A stretch of 61,203 bases of DNA from Parvibaculum sp. (GCA_019635955.1 JAHBYL010000015.1:1-61203); one strand, 5' to 3'. Positions 17,527-25,919 are shown, counted from the first letter of the stretch. Numbers and translations are program-made. Notes: a model not told the origin generated them from the sequence alone.

Positions 17527-18696
17527 TCAGCCTGCGATCGCCTGCTCGAAAAGAACGGCATACTCGCCCCGGTTGACACTCCGCGGATTGGTGAAGGTGC
17601 AAACATCCTTCACGGCGTGCTCCGAGAGATAGGGGATCATGTCGGCGGTAACGCCCATCGCGCCGAGGCTTTGGGGAAGGCCGAGCCGGATATTCAGCGC
17701 TTCGATCTCGTCGGAAACATCTGCGCCCTGCGGCAGTCCCATTGCCGAAGAGATGCCCTGCAGGGCTTCCCCGATCTTTTCGTGATTGTAGCGCAATATA
17801 CAGGGAAGACAGACGGCGTTCAACGTGCCGTGATGGAGACGCAGGCCCGGCAGGGAGCCGCAGGCATGGCTCATCGAGTGAACCGCGCCGAGGCCCTTGG
17901 TAAAGGCCATGGCGCCTTCGGTCGAAGCCATCATCATGTTCCAGCGCGCCTGCGCATCGGCACCGTCGGCGACGGCACGCTCAAGATTGCCCAGGCCGAG
18001 CGCGCGGCGAATACCGTCGAGCCCCACTGCATCGGCCGGCGGATTGATCTGGCGTGAACATACGGCCTCTATGCAATGGGCAACGGCGTCCATGCCCGTC
18101 GCGGCGGTGAGGAGCGGCGGCAGGCCAAGCGTCAGATCGGGATCGCAGATCGCGATGCGCGGCACCAGGTGTTTGCTCGCGAGAATAAGCTTTTCGCCAT
18201 TCGACATGATGACGACGGCACCGGTCGAGACCTCGCTGCCCGTGCCGGCGGTCGTCGGGACGGCGACGAGGGGCGCCACAGGACCGATTTTCTGCGCACC
18301 GCCGACACCGGCCGTGAATGAGATCATATCGCCTTGATGCGTAACCGTGAGGGCTACGGCCTTGCCGAGGTCCATGGAGGAGCCGCCGCCAAGCGCAATG
18401 ATCCCGTCGCAATCAGCCTCGCGATAGAGGGCGGCGGCGGCGAGGACTGCCTCTTCTGTCGGATTCTCCGGCGTGTCGTGGAAAATCGTCGCCTGAAACT
18501 CGTTCGACATGGCGCCGCGCACCTTGTCGACGACACCCGCACGCACAAGCCCCATATCGGTGCAGATGAGCGGGCGAGAAATGCCCTGCCCCTTCAGGGC
18601 GGAACCGAGCTGGTTGATTGCACCGTGATCGAAAACGACCGTCGTACAGAATGTAAGCGTTGCCACCTTAGTTTTCCCGTTCAGTTGCTGCCCCAT
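17527..18696 (-). CDS. Iron-containing (group III) alcohol dehydrogenase
   Basis: NAD(P)-dependent dehydrogenase of 389 residues. The nucleotide-binding GGGSSMD motif (103-109) and the metal ligands Asp203, His207 (GMDAVAHCIEA), His273 (AVHSMSHACG) and His289 (LHHGTLN) are all present, so it should bind Fe2+ rather than the catalytic zinc of medium-chain enzymes. The substrate is unknown; relatives act on ethanol, butanol, propanediol or lactaldehyde. It is the last gene of a tight minus-strand operon behind a Zur box and its start overlaps the preceding 65-codon gene by 16 bases. That placement suggests induction during zinc shortage (inference). Confidence 0.93.
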   Translation of the reverse strand: MGQQLNGKTKVATLTFCTTVVFDHGAINQLGSALKGQGISRPLICTDMGLVRAGVVDKVRGAMSNEFQATIFHDTPENPTEEAVLAAAALYREADCDGIIALGGGSSMDLGKAVALTVTHQGDMISFTAGVGGAQKIGPVAPLVAVPTTAGTGSEVSTGAVVIMSNGEKLILASKHLVPRIAICDPDLTLGLPPLLTAATGMDAVAHCIEAVCSRQINPPADAVGLDGIRRALGLGNLERAVADGADAQARWNMMMASTEGAMAFTKGLGAVHSMSHACGSLPGLRLHHGTLNAVCLPCILRYNHEKIGEALQGISSAMGLPQGADVSDEIEALNIRLGLPQSLGAMGVTADMIPYLSEHAVKDVCTFTNPRSVNRGEYAVLFEQAIAG

Positions 18697-18878
18697 GCAT
18701 CTTCGTCTGCATGATCGAAGCGCGTGAGGAAGAGTTCCCAGAGTTGTTCGTTCCCGCCTTGGTCGAGCAGCTTCAAGCGTCCGCGCAGGGAACGCCGTGT
18801 AAGCTCCCCCTTTCGGAAGCTCTCGATGAGATCGAGGAACTGCGATGCCTGATCGCGCGACAGACGGACAAACTGCAT
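18681..18878 (-). CDS. Small orphan protein in the Zur-controlled operon
   Basis: A 65-residue charged protein (MQFVRLSRDQASQFLDLIESF...) with two predicted helices, many Arg/Lys and acidic residues, no membrane segment, no cysteine and a single histidine (HADEDAW), so it is unlikely to be a zinc-binding metallochaperone by itself. It begins 9 bases after the DUF1826 stop and overlaps the dehydrogenase start by 16 bases, which supports real translation and coupling. I do not recognise a family. A role as a regulator or partner of the dehydrogenase is only a guess. Confidence 0.6.
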   Translation of the reverse strand: MQFVRLSRDQASQFLDLIESFRKGELTRRSLRGRLKLLDQGGNEQLWELFLTRFDHADEDAWGSN

Positions 18879-18887
18879 TTTGCTTTC

Positions 18888-19457
18888 CTAGTGATCCGCC
18901 GGGCAGCCGCAGATTTCACCCGCCGGGGTCAGGCAGAGAAGAAGCCGGGTCATGCCGGTGCCGAGGATCGGCGGCGAACGGTGCAGAACGCCGCCAGAGG
19001 CGCAATTCCGCCCTTCGAATATGCCGACCGCGAAACGCGGCAGCTCATTGACCGTGCCGCGAAACCCATGCTGCTCGCGCAACGCCTGTTCCGCTTCGTC
19101 ACCGGGGACCCACTGCGTGCCGGGGCCGCGATAGGCGCAGAGCAGCCGAAGCGACACATGATCGCGATGGAAGCGGCTGCAGGCATCGTCATCGATGCGA
19201 TCGAGCCGCACCTCCAGTTCGCGGCAGCCTGCCCGCACGGCAAAGCTGCGAGCCAGATTCGCAATGTCCATGCGCAGCCAGGGCGCGCATTCCCCGGGGA
19301 GCAAACCGGCCACATCTTCCGCGCGCGCGACGAAACGGGCCGACGGGAGGTCGTCCGGCGCCAGGGCGTCGAGCCATTGCAGAACGGATTCCGGCACCTG
19401 CCGTATCAGGATTTCAGGCGCAGCGAGGTGCGGCGCAGGTTTCGCGAGGGCTTTCAT
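18888..19457 (-). CDS. DUF1826 family protein
   Basis: A 189-residue protein of the DUF1826 family, which repeatedly occurs beside CobW-type GTPases. Near the middle are RFHRDHVSLRLLCAYRG and GTQWVP, and near the end GVLHRSPPI, so several histidines (RFHRDH, LHRSP) are placed as possible metal ligands; the shape recalls a 2-oxoglutarate/Fe dioxygenase-like pattern but this is a guess. Start MKALAKPAP at 19457, because the longer frame lies inside the CobW gene; it is separated from the CobW stop by one base. Its biochemical function is not established. Confidence 0.82.
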   Translation of the reverse strand: MKALAKPAPHLAAPEILIRQVPESVLQWLDALAPDDLPSARFVARAEDVAGLLPGECAPWLRMDIANLARSFAVRAGCRELEVRLDRIDDDACSRFHRDHVSLRLLCAYRGPGTQWVPGDEAEQALREQHGFRGTVNELPRFAVGIFEGRNCASGGVLHRSPPILGTGMTRLLLCLTPAGEICGCPADH

Positions 19458-19458
19458 C

Positions 19459-20682
19459 TCAGGCTGCCGCGTCTCTGCTCCAGACCGGGAAAGGATCGCG
19501 GAGCTTGTCCCACGCCTTCCAGTCGAATTTCGGCCTTGCGTCCGAACCGAGAAGGCAGGCGTCGAGTTCACGCCTTATCCACGCTTCGTCCATTTCACGA
19601 GCGATGCCGATGAAGACGATTTCCTGGCGGCGGTCGCCCCAGACCTCGTGCCAGTTCTTGTCCAGTTGCGCGCGCCATTCGGGATTGTCGGGCCAGCGGT
19701 CGCGCGGCAGCACATCCCACCAATAGCCGATCGCCTCGTTGCGGACGAGCGCGCCTGCCTGGCTTACCTCACCGACCCATTCCGGCCGTGTGGCCAGCCA
19801 GAAGTGCCCCTTAGCGCGGATGACGCCCGGCCAGTTCGAATTCAGAAAACGGTGGAACTTCTCAGGGTGAAAGGGACGCCTCGCACGGTAGACAAAGCTG
19901 CGAATGCCGTATTCTTCGGTCTCGGGCGTGTGATCGGCAAAGCCGAAGAGTTCCTTGTACCAGAGGGGGTGGCGCTGGGCCTCCTCAAAGTCGAAAAGGC
20001 CCGTATCCAGCACCTCCGCGAGCGGCAGGCGCGCGAAATTCGTTTCCACGATCCTCGCATCCGCATTGAGCGAGCGGATGATGCTCCGGGCGAGCTCGAG
20101 TTCCTGCGGGCTCGCCTCGTCCACCTTGTTCAGGACGATCACATTGGCAAACTCGATCTGCTCGACGAGCAAACTCACCAATGAGCGCGTGTCGTCCTCG
20201 CCAAGGCTTTCTCCGCGATCGGCAAGAAAGTCGCTCGATGAATAATCCTTGAGGAGGTTCGCCGCATCGACCACCGTCACCATCGTGTCCAGTTCTGCGA
20301 CATCGCCAAGACACTCGCCCGCCTCATCGCGAAAGTCGAAGGTCGCCGCGACGGGCAGTGGCTCCGATATGCCGGTCGATTCGATAACCAGGTAGTCGAA
20401 GCGCCCTTCCTCCGCCAGCATGCGGACTTCCTTCAGCAAGTCGTCGCGCAAGGTGCAGCAAATGCAGCCATTGGTCATCTCGACGAGCTGCTCCTCAGAG
20501 CGGGTGAAGGCGGCATCACCCGCCCGGACGAGATCGGCGTCGATATTCACCTCGCTCATATCGTTGACGATGACGGCGACGCGGCGCCCCTCCCGATTGT
20601 TCAGGATGTGATTGAGCAGGGTCGTCTTTCCCGCACCGAGAAAGCCGGACAGGACAGTCACAGGGAGTTTCCGCTCAGACAT
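19459..20682 (-). CDS. CobW/COG0523 GTPase, probable zinc metallochaperone (ZigA/YciC type)
   Basis: GTP-dependent metallochaperone of 407 residues thought to deliver zinc to client enzymes when zinc is scarce. It has the P-loop GFLGAGKTT (13-21), the metal-binding CICC (73-76, in the GCICCTLRD context), the IESTGISEP switch region, NKVD (186-189), and a C-terminal CobW domain with histidine-containing segments ([11 protein letters not shown]). The ATG at 20682 has GAGG 6 bases upstream. A near-perfect Zur palindrome lies 19 bases before the start, so transcription should rise when zinc falls. It heads an operon with DUF1826, a small protein and an iron dehydrogenase. Confidence 0.94.
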   Translation of the reverse strand: MSERKLPVTVLSGFLGAGKTTLLNHILNNREGRRVAVIVNDMSEVNIDADLVRAGDAAFTRSEEQLVEMTNGCICCTLRDDLLKEVRMLAEEGRFDYLVIESTGISEPLPVAATFDFRDEAGECLGDVAELDTMVTVVDAANLLKDYSSSDFLADRGESLGEDDTRSLVSLLVEQIEFANVIVLNKVDEASPQELELARSIIRSLNADARIVETNFARLPLAEVLDTGLFDFEEAQRHPLWYKELFGFADHTPETEEYGIRSFVYRARRPFHPEKFHRFLNSNWPGVIRAKGHFWLATRPEWVGEVSQAGALVRNEAIGYWWDVLPRDRWPDNPEWRAQLDKNWHEVWGDRRQEIVFIGIAREMDEAWIRRELDACLLGSDARPKFDWKAWDKLRDPFPVWSRDAAA

Positions 20683-20701
20683 GGGATACCTCGAATATCG
20701 G

Positions 20702-20720
20702 AATGTTATAATATAACATT
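20702..20720. promoter_or_regulatory. Zur box (zinc uptake regulator operator)
   Basis: AATGTTATA-A-TATAACATT is a perfect 9-1-9 palindrome matching the proteobacterial Zur consensus (ATGTTATANTATAACAT core). It lies 19 bases upstream of the CobW gene start and 116 bases from mscL, and its AT-rich centre probably overlaps the -10 region of the minus-strand promoter (a weak TTGCGC -35 is at 20741-20736). Confidence 0.9.
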
Positions 20721-20835
20721 ACATTTCAGGCCGATGCGCAAGGCCGCCTTCCGGTTTCTTTCCCGTTGTGCCTTTCTCCGGCGCGCGGCACGATTCCTGC
20801 CTCAGAAGGAATCACCGGGACGGAGGTCAGCCCAA

Positions 20836-21264
20836 ATGCTCAAGGAATTTCGCGAATTTGCCCTGAAGGGCAATGTGCTCGACATGGCGGTCGGCATCAT
20901 CATCGGCGCGGCTTTCACGACCATCGTGCAGTCGCTCGTCAATGACGTCATCATGCCGCCGATCGGCGCGATCATGGGCGGGGTCGATTTCAGCGATTAT
21001 TTCATCGCGCTCACACTGGCGGAGACTGCACCTGCTTCCGTGGATGCAGCGAAGGCGGCGGGTGTCCCGGTTCTCGCCTATGGGCGCTTCATCAACGCCA
21101 TCATCCAGTTCACCATCGTCGCCTTTGCGCTATTCCTCGTCATCAAGCAGATGAATGCGCTGAAGGCCCGCATCGCAAAGGGCGAGGCGCCCGCACCTTC
21201 CGCGCCGCCACGCCAGGAAGTGCTGCTCGAGGAAATTCGCGACGCGATCAAGGCGCGCGGCTAG
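20836..21264 (+). CDS. mscL: Large-conductance mechanosensitive channel
   Basis: Forms a pentameric emergency valve in the inner membrane that opens under hypo-osmotic shock. The 142-residue protein starts [20 protein letters not shown], followed by the first helix ([23 protein letters not shown] split across about 15-42), a periplasmic loop, the second helix ([19 protein letters not shown]), and a charged C-terminal bundle. Start at 20836 fits the family N terminus; the frame open upstream runs back over the Zur box. The last 4 bases overlap the stop of the opposing methyltransferase gene. Confidence 0.96.
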   Translation: MLKEFREFALKGNVLDMAVGIIIGAAFTTIVQSLVNDVIMPPIGAIMGGVDFSDYFIALTLAETAPASVDAAKAAGVPVLAYGRFINAIIQFTIVAFALFLVIKQMNALKARIAKGEAPAPSAPPRQEVLLEEIRDAIKARG

Positions 21265-22016
21265 CCCTTCAGCCGCATTACATAGAAGACATAGGAATAC
21301 TGGCCGGGATTGTTCTCGAAGAGGGCAATCTCGGCCTCCGCTTCGGCGAGAACGGGTTCGACTTCATCGCCATATGTCTCGCGCATGTCCGCAATCTTCC
21401 GCCGCATGGGCACATAGTAACCGGTCCGCCAGTCTTCCGGTGGCAGCACCTGCGTGCCGATCACCTCATAGCCTGCGCGCTCCGCCGCCGCGGCATTCGA
21501 CGCGATCGTGCCCATTGCCGGATAGGCCGCGTCCCAGAAGGTGCGAGCCTCGTCCGAGGGATTGCCTGTGAGCCAGGTACATTCCGTGACGGCGACATGG
21601 CCTTCCGGTTTCAGAAAACGCCGCCAGAGTTTCAGCCCTTTGGCGAAACCGATGAGATAGATGGCGCCTTCCGACCAGATGAGGTCGAACTCGCCTTCAT
21701 GGAAAGGCAGTGCCTCCATGTCGGCGCGCTTGATGACGAGGCGGTCGTCGCCGATACCTTCGCGCGTGGCGCGAGCGTTCATCTTTTCGAGGAAAGGCTC
21801 ATAGAGATCGATGGCGGTAACGCGCGCATTCGTCAGCCGCAGCAGATCGAAGGTAGAAGCCCCCTGCCCGCAGCCGATATCGAGAATTTGCGCGTTTTCA
21901 TCGAGCGGCGGCACAAGCGCAAAGGCGGCCTCCGTTGCGCGGCTACTCCCCGGCCCGTTGCGCGGCAGGGCGAGCTGCAGCTCGAGAAATATCTTGAACG
22001 GATCGAGATCGCTCAT
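21261..22016 (-). CDS. Class I SAM-dependent methyltransferase, substrate unknown
   Basis: A 251-residue methyltransferase with motif [11 protein letters not shown], motif II-like [10 protein letters not shown], and [15 protein letters not shown] (motif IV region), of the SmtA/UbiE-like small-molecule type. It lacks the conserved cysteines of the arsenite methyltransferase ArsM, so an arsenic role is not supported. Start [10 protein letters not shown] at 22016, giving a 4-base ATGA overlap with the stop of the upstream DUF2064 gene. It is the last gene of the cupin/glycosyltransferase cluster, and its acceptor may be the product of those proteins. Confidence 0.83.
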   Translation of the reverse strand: MSDLDPFKIFLELQLALPRNGPGSSRATEAAFALVPPLDENAQILDIGCGQGASTFDLLRLTNARVTAIDLYEPFLEKMNARATREGIGDDRLVIKRADMEALPFHEGEFDLIWSEGAIYLIGFAKGLKLWRRFLKPEGHVAVTECTWLTGNPSDEARTFWDAAYPAMGTIASNAAAAERAGYEVIGTQVLPPEDWRTGYYVPMRRKIADMRETYGDEVEPVLAEAEAEIALFENNPGQYSYVFYVMRLKG

Positions 22017-22615
22017 CTCCCTCGCCGCCATTTTCTGAAGTCGTCGCCGGTGTCGATATCGGCGAGCGTGCCGATGACCGCAAGGCTCAACGCCTGACTG
22101 CGGATGTTTTCTGCCGTGTCGCCGAATGTGTGTTCGCTCGACCAACGGACATTCCCGAAGATTTCCGCGACACGCGGGCGGCGGCGCAGCCCCACCAGCC
22201 AATAGCCGCCATCGTCGGCCGGACCGAGCACGGCATCCCGATTGCCGAGTGCGGCGAAGGCACATGCGACATGCGCACGCGTGATGCCCGGGATATCCGC
22301 GCCGATGATGACCACAGGGCCCGGAGGCAATTCGCGGAAAAGGCGGCCCATGCGTGCACCGAGATCGCCGCCCCCTTGCGGCACGCGCGGAATATCTGCC
22401 GGCCAGATGCCTCGATCATGCGTCGCTTCGTCTGGAGCTACGGCAATCACGGTCTGCCAGCGGGGATCGCGCGCCACGCGGCGAATGAGCGAGGCGCTCG
22501 CGCTCCTGAAGAAGCGCAGTGCTTCCGCCGCGCCGATGTCGCTCGCCAAGCGCGTCTTCACACGGCCGATCTGCGGCCGCTTCGCCATGATGACGAGTTG
22601 TGGATCGAGCTGCAT
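22013..22615 (-). CDS. GT-A fold nucleotidyltransferase/glycosyltransferase-like protein (DUF2064, TIGR04282)
   Basis: A 200-residue GT-A superfamily protein: N-terminal LVIMAKRPQIGRVKTRLA resembles the nucleotide-binding GRVKTRLA motif, the GADIPGIT segment is the DxD-equivalent region, and GPADDGGYWLVGL is typical of DUF2064. Members are labelled arsenosugar biosynthesis glycosyltransferase by automated annotation, but the chemistry is untested for most. It begins 11 bases after the GT2 gene stop and overlaps the methyltransferase by 4 bases, so the three should be co-translated. Confidence 0.83.
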   Translation of the reverse strand: MQLDPQLVIMAKRPQIGRVKTRLASDIGAAEALRFFRSASASLIRRVARDPRWQTVIAVAPDEATHDRGIWPADIPRVPQGGGDLGARMGRLFRELPPGPVVIIGADIPGITRAHVACAFAALGNRDAVLGPADDGGYWLVGLRRRPRVAEIFGNVRWSSEHTFGDTAENIRSQALSLAVIGTLADIDTGDDFRKWRRGR

Positions 22616-22626
22616 GGGAACGGCGC

Positions 22627-23331
22627 TCAGCCGTACATCCGCGCAATAAAGCGGGGCGGCACGCGAAGATAATAGAGCGTGAGGCAGAAAGCGTTGCGGA
22701 GTGAACGTGCGAGGAACCCATCGCGAATATAGCGATGCGGACTCGTGAGGGCGGCCGTTCGCAGCATGACGAGCTTGCGGCGCGGGATGCGGCGCACGAG
22801 GTCCACATCCTCCATCAGCGGAATGTCGCGGAAGCCGCCCACTCGTTCATAGAGCCTGCGGTTTACAAGCAGCCCCTGATCGCCATAGGGCAGGCGGAAC
22901 AGCGCGCAGCGCATTGCCACCATGCGCTCGAGCAAACGTGCCCAGCCAGAAAAGTCGTCCAGCGCAAAGCGGAAGGCCGCCGCCATTTCTCCATCGCGGA
23001 AGCGGCCCTTCTCGATCTGCTCGAAGAATTTTTCGACTTCCGGTATCCAGCCAGGCTCCAGCACCGTGTCGGCATGAAGAAAGAGAAGCCAGTTACCCTT
23101 CGCGACGCGCGCGCCTGCCGCCAGCTGCTGGCCTCGGCCCCTTGGCGCCTGGACAAGCTTCGCGCCCGCCGCTTCGACGATTTCCAACGTCTCGTCGATC
23201 GAGCCGCCATCGACCACGATCACCTCCTGAAGAAGTCCGCGCACGGCTGCAGGCACCAGCGGCGCCAACGTCCGCGTCAAGGTCTCTTCGGCATTCAGGG
23301 TCGGAATGATGACACTCAGCATGGCGCGCAA
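22627..23331 (-). CDS. Family 2 glycosyltransferase (TIGR04283 type)
   Basis: A 234-residue GT2 enzyme starting with LSVIIPTLNAEETL, with the VVDGGSIDET nucleotide-sugar segment, LLFLHADTVLEPG (DxD-like HAD) and the acceptor-side PLMEDVDLVRRI motif. A C-terminal hydrophobic stretch (AFCLTLYYLRVPPRFIARMYG) may lie on the membrane. The start could be either the ATG at 23331 or the one at 23322 (MLSVIIPT). It pairs with the DUF2064 gene, as in many genomes. The product and acceptor are unknown; automated names invoking arsenosugars are not confirmed by an arsM or arsS neighbour here. Confidence 0.85.
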   Translation of the reverse strand: MRAMLSVIIPTLNAEETLTRTLAPLVPAAVRGLLQEVIVVDGGSIDETLEIVEAAGAKLVQAPRGRGQQLAAGARVAKGNWLLFLHADTVLEPGWIPEVEKFFEQIEKGRFRDGEMAAAFRFALDDFSGWARLLERMVAMRCALFRLPYGDQGLLVNRRLYERVGGFRDIPLMEDVDLVRRIPRRKLVMLRTAALTSPHRYIRDGFLARSLRNAFCLTLYYLRVPPRFIARMYG

Positions 23332-23373
23332 GATAGCGGCGGCACGGGAAATCTCAAAATTCGGCCGGCTCCG

Positions 23374-23769
23374 TCATCTCGGCCGATGCTCGGTGCCAAG
23401 GCCCGTCGTGATGAAGACGGCGGTCGCCGTTCCTTCTATATCGGCCGTATGCCAGACGCCGGGCGGATTGACCGCATATTGGCCGGGCTCAAGCGCGACC
23501 TTCCTCACGCCTTCCGGCAATTCCTGATGCAGCACCATGCGCCCTGAAACGCAGAGAACGACCTCCGCTCCCGCCGGGTGCATTTCCCAGCTTTCCCAGG
23601 GCGCGGTGAAAGTGAACATCGAGACGAGCCTTCCCTCAACGCCATCTTCGTCATGGCGCTCGCCATAGGCCATGTACCAGTCCATGCCGCCCGTGAACTC
23701 AGGCTGCACCGCGGCTTTGCCGCCTGGTCCCAGGTGAACCGGGTTTTTCGACATATCGAGGACGCTCAT
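23374..23769 (-). CDS. Cupin-domain protein
   Basis: A 131-residue single-cupin protein. The cupin core reads SWEMHPAGAEVVLCVSGRMVL (about 59-79) and PGVWHTADI (about 103-111); the usual motif 1 metal histidine pair is reduced to one His (MHPAGAE), so metal binding is uncertain. It precedes the GT2 gene by 42 bases on the same strand and may be the first gene of that operon. Its promoter lies in the 106-base gap shared with the divergent radical SAM gene. Function cannot be assigned. Confidence 0.75.
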   Translation of the reverse strand: MSVLDMSKNPVHLGPGGKAAVQPEFTGGMDWYMAYGERHDEDGVEGRLVSMFTFTAPWESWEMHPAGAEVVLCVSGRMVLHQELPEGVRKVALEPGQYAVNPPGVWHTADIEGTATAVFITTGLGTEHRPR

Positions 23770-23837
23770 TCCTACCTCCCTCGGAAACGCTCATTTCAGC
23801 CGCAGTCAGTCTAGGACGCATGAGGAACAAGAACAAT

Positions 23838-23869
23838 GTTCTTGTTATGTTCTCATTGTTCGCTATACT
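23838..23869 (+). promoter_or_regulatory. LexA (SOS) box and -10 of the radical SAM gene
   Basis: GTTC-N7-GTTC at 23838-23852 is the alphaproteobacterial LexA direct repeat. TTGTTA within it (23842-23847) can serve as -35 for the TATACT -10 at 23864-23869 (16-base spacing). Transcription would start near 23876, the A of the ATG, so the message may be leaderless. A perfect 21-bp palindrome (23826-23846) overlaps the box. Confidence 0.75.
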
Positions 23870-23875
23870 TCTCTC

Positions 23876-25105
23876 ATGACGACGAGTCGCGAAACAGCGC
23901 CCCCCGGCCACCCCGCGCCCCAAGCCAATTCCCCGGTTGGCAACCGCGCGGCCAAGCGGCCCTACGGGCTCACGGACCATCGCCCTGTCCCCCGCAGGGC
24001 GCCCCTCGTACCCCCGAGCGTCCGCGAGCCTCATTTGCCCGAGAGCGGCCGCCGTGGCCGGGGCGCGCTGACCAACCGGAGCGGACGCTACGAACCGCAA
24101 TCCCGCGAGCTTGTCGATGACGGCTGGGACAACCTCGAAGACGTACCGGCGCTCAAGACGCAGGTGACGGAAGAAGCCGCGCGCCACATCATCACGCGCA
24201 ATTCCTCGCCCGACATCCCATTCGACCGTTCGGTCAATGCCTATCGCGGTTGCGAGCATGGCTGCGTTTATTGTTTCGCGCGGCCGACCCATGCCTATAT
24301 GGGGCTCTCGCCCGGTCTCGATTTCGAAAGCAAGCTCTTTGCAAAGCCGAATGCGGCGCAGCTTCTGGAAAAGGAGCTGGCGAAGCCCGGCTATGAAGTC
24401 GCGCCCATCGCCATGGGTACGAATACCGATCCCTATCAACCGATCGAGCAGCGCTACCGCATCACGCGAAGCCTGCTCGAGGTGCTGTCGGCCTATAACC
24501 ACCCCGTCACGATCCTCACCAAGTCGGCACGGATCGTGCGCGATATCGACATTCTCTCCTCGCTCGCGGAACGCAATCTCGTTCGCGTGGCGCTTTCCGT
24601 GACGACGCTCGATCCGAAGCTTGCCCGGGCGCTCGAACCGCGCGCCTCCACGCCGTCGCGACGCATGGAGGCGATCAGGCTTCTGTCGGATGCAGGCATT
24701 CCTACCGGCGCAATGATCGCGCCCGTCATTCCGGCGCTCAACGACATGGAGATCGAGAAAATCCTGACCGGGCTTTCCCATGCCGGCGCGCGGGAGGCGA
24801 ATTTCGTCATCCTTCGCCTGCCGCTCGAGATCCGGGATATTTTCGTCGAATGGCTCAACGAGCATGTGCCGGACCGTGCCGCGCATGTTCTCTCGCTCAT
24901 CCGCCAGATGCGCGGCGGCAAGGATTACGATGCGAAATGGGGCGAGCGGCAATCCGGCACCGGACCTTACGCCTGGCAGATCGCGCGGCGCTTCGAAATC
25001 GCAACGAAAAAGCTTGGCATCGGCTATGGCCGCGGCGAGTTCCGCTCGCTCGACTGTTCGCAGTTCCGCGTGCCGGGACGAGGCAAGCAGCTGGATTTAT
25101 TGTGA
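23876..25105 (+). CDS. Radical SAM protein of the PA0069/SplB-like family (probable DNA-lesion repair)
   Basis: A 409-residue radical SAM enzyme with the cluster motif RGCEHGCVYCFARP (CxxxCxxC) in the family form, followed by GLDFESKLFAK. It is related to spore photoproduct lyase, and members are often labelled DNA repair photolyase, though the substrate is unproven. The first 60 or so residues are Pro/Arg-rich and look disordered; no in-frame ATG/GTG follows until the core (a TTG near 24035 is possible), so ATG 23876 is used. It is preceded by a LexA box, suggesting induction by DNA damage, and followed by rnhB and ccrM. Confidence 0.88.
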   Translation: MTTSRETAPPGHPAPQANSPVGNRAAKRPYGLTDHRPVPRRAPLVPPSVREPHLPESGRRGRGALTNRSGRYEPQSRELVDDGWDNLEDVPALKTQVTEEAARHIITRNSSPDIPFDRSVNAYRGCEHGCVYCFARPTHAYMGLSPGLDFESKLFAKPNAAQLLEKELAKPGYEVAPIAMGTNTDPYQPIEQRYRITRSLLEVLSAYNHPVTILTKSARIVRDIDILSSLAERNLVRVALSVTTLDPKLARALEPRASTPSRRMEAIRLLSDAGIPTGAMIAPVIPALNDMEIEKILTGLSHAGAREANFVILRLPLEIRDIFVEWLNEHVPDRAAHVLSLIRQMRGGKDYDAKWGERQSGTGPYAWQIARRFEIATKKLGIGYGRGEFRSLDCSQFRVPGRGKQLDLL

Positions 25106-25178
25106 CGGCAGTGCGGCGCGGCTAATTCGCAGTAAATCGGCCTAGCTCTCGCTGCGGACTCGCGGCACACTCGCGGCC

Positions 25179-25919
25179 ATGCCGCCCGTAAAGAAGAATG
25201 CTGCGAAGAAGAAGAAGCCCGCGCCGAGTCCTGCGCCTCGCCTCCTGCGGCCGGACTATGCCCTCGAAATGGAAGCGGGCGCGCCTGCGCATCTCGTTTG
25301 CGGCGTGGACGAGGCCGGGCGTGGGCCGCTTGCCGGGCCGGTCGTTGCAGCGGCGGTCATCATCGACTTTTCGAACTGTCCGGATGGTCTCGACGATTCC
25401 AAGAAGCTCGACGCGATGCGCCGCGAGGAACTTTTCGCGGCGCTCGCAAGCTGCGCCGAAATCGGCATCGGCGTCGCGAGCGTCGAGGAAATAGACGAGG
25501 TCAATATTCTCCAGGCGACCATGCTCGCGATGACGCGCGCTGTCGCCGCATTGCCGCGCGCGCCGCAATTCGCGCTGATCGACGGCAATCGCTGCCCGCC
25601 CGACCTCGCCTGTACTTCACGCGCGGTGATCGGCGGCGACGGCTGCGCCCTGTCGATCGCGGCGGCCTCGATCGCCGCCAAGGTCACGCGCGACCGCATG
25701 ATGGCCGAACTTGCCTTTGCCCATCCTGGCTACGGCTTCGAGCGTCACATGGGTTATGGCACACCTGCGCATCTGGAGGCGATTTCGCGGCTCGGCCCAT
25801 GCGCGCATCACCGCCGCAGCTTCGCGCCGATACGCAACATATTGAGTCCGGCCGCCGCAGGGGGACTCGATCTTGTGTCCGCCGAATCCGTTAACTTATT
25901 GATTCAAAAAGATTATTGA
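25179..25919 (+). CDS. rnhB: Ribonuclease HII
   Basis: Nicks RNA-DNA hybrids at single ribonucleotides and removes primers. The 246-residue protein has [16 protein letters not shown] with the catalytic Asp-Glu pair, DSKKLD, the ALIDGN segment, and [13 protein letters not shown] plus [14 protein letters not shown] near the C terminus, all of the RNase HII pattern. The first 25 residues form a Lys-rich ([12 protein letters not shown]) tail absent from shorter family members, which may help nucleic-acid binding. Its last codons carry three GANTC sites that are part of the cluster ahead of ccrM. The window also encodes RNase HI at 45.7 kb. Confidence 0.95.
   Translation: MPPVKKNAAKKKKPAPSPAPRLLRPDYALEMEAGAPAHLVCGVDEAGRGPLAGPVVAAAVIIDFSNCPDGLDDSKKLDAMRREELFAALASCAEIGIGVASVEEIDEVNILQATMLAMTRAVAALPRAPQFALIDGNRCPPDLACTSRAVIGGDGCALSIAAASIAAKVTRDRMMAELAFAHPGYGFERHMGYGTPAHLEAISRLGPCAHHRRSFAPIRNILSPAAAGGLDLVSAESVNLLIQKDY

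Noticed and set aside
22013-23331. Arsenosugar biosynthesis genes
   Set aside because: The family names suggest it, but no arsM, arsS or arsenic resistance gene is in the window, and the neighbouring methyltransferase lacks ArsM cysteines.
25891-25905. CtrA-type site before ccrM
   Set aside because: Only one half (TTAAC) matches; the second half (ATTC) at the right spacing is poor, so it is mentioned but not called.
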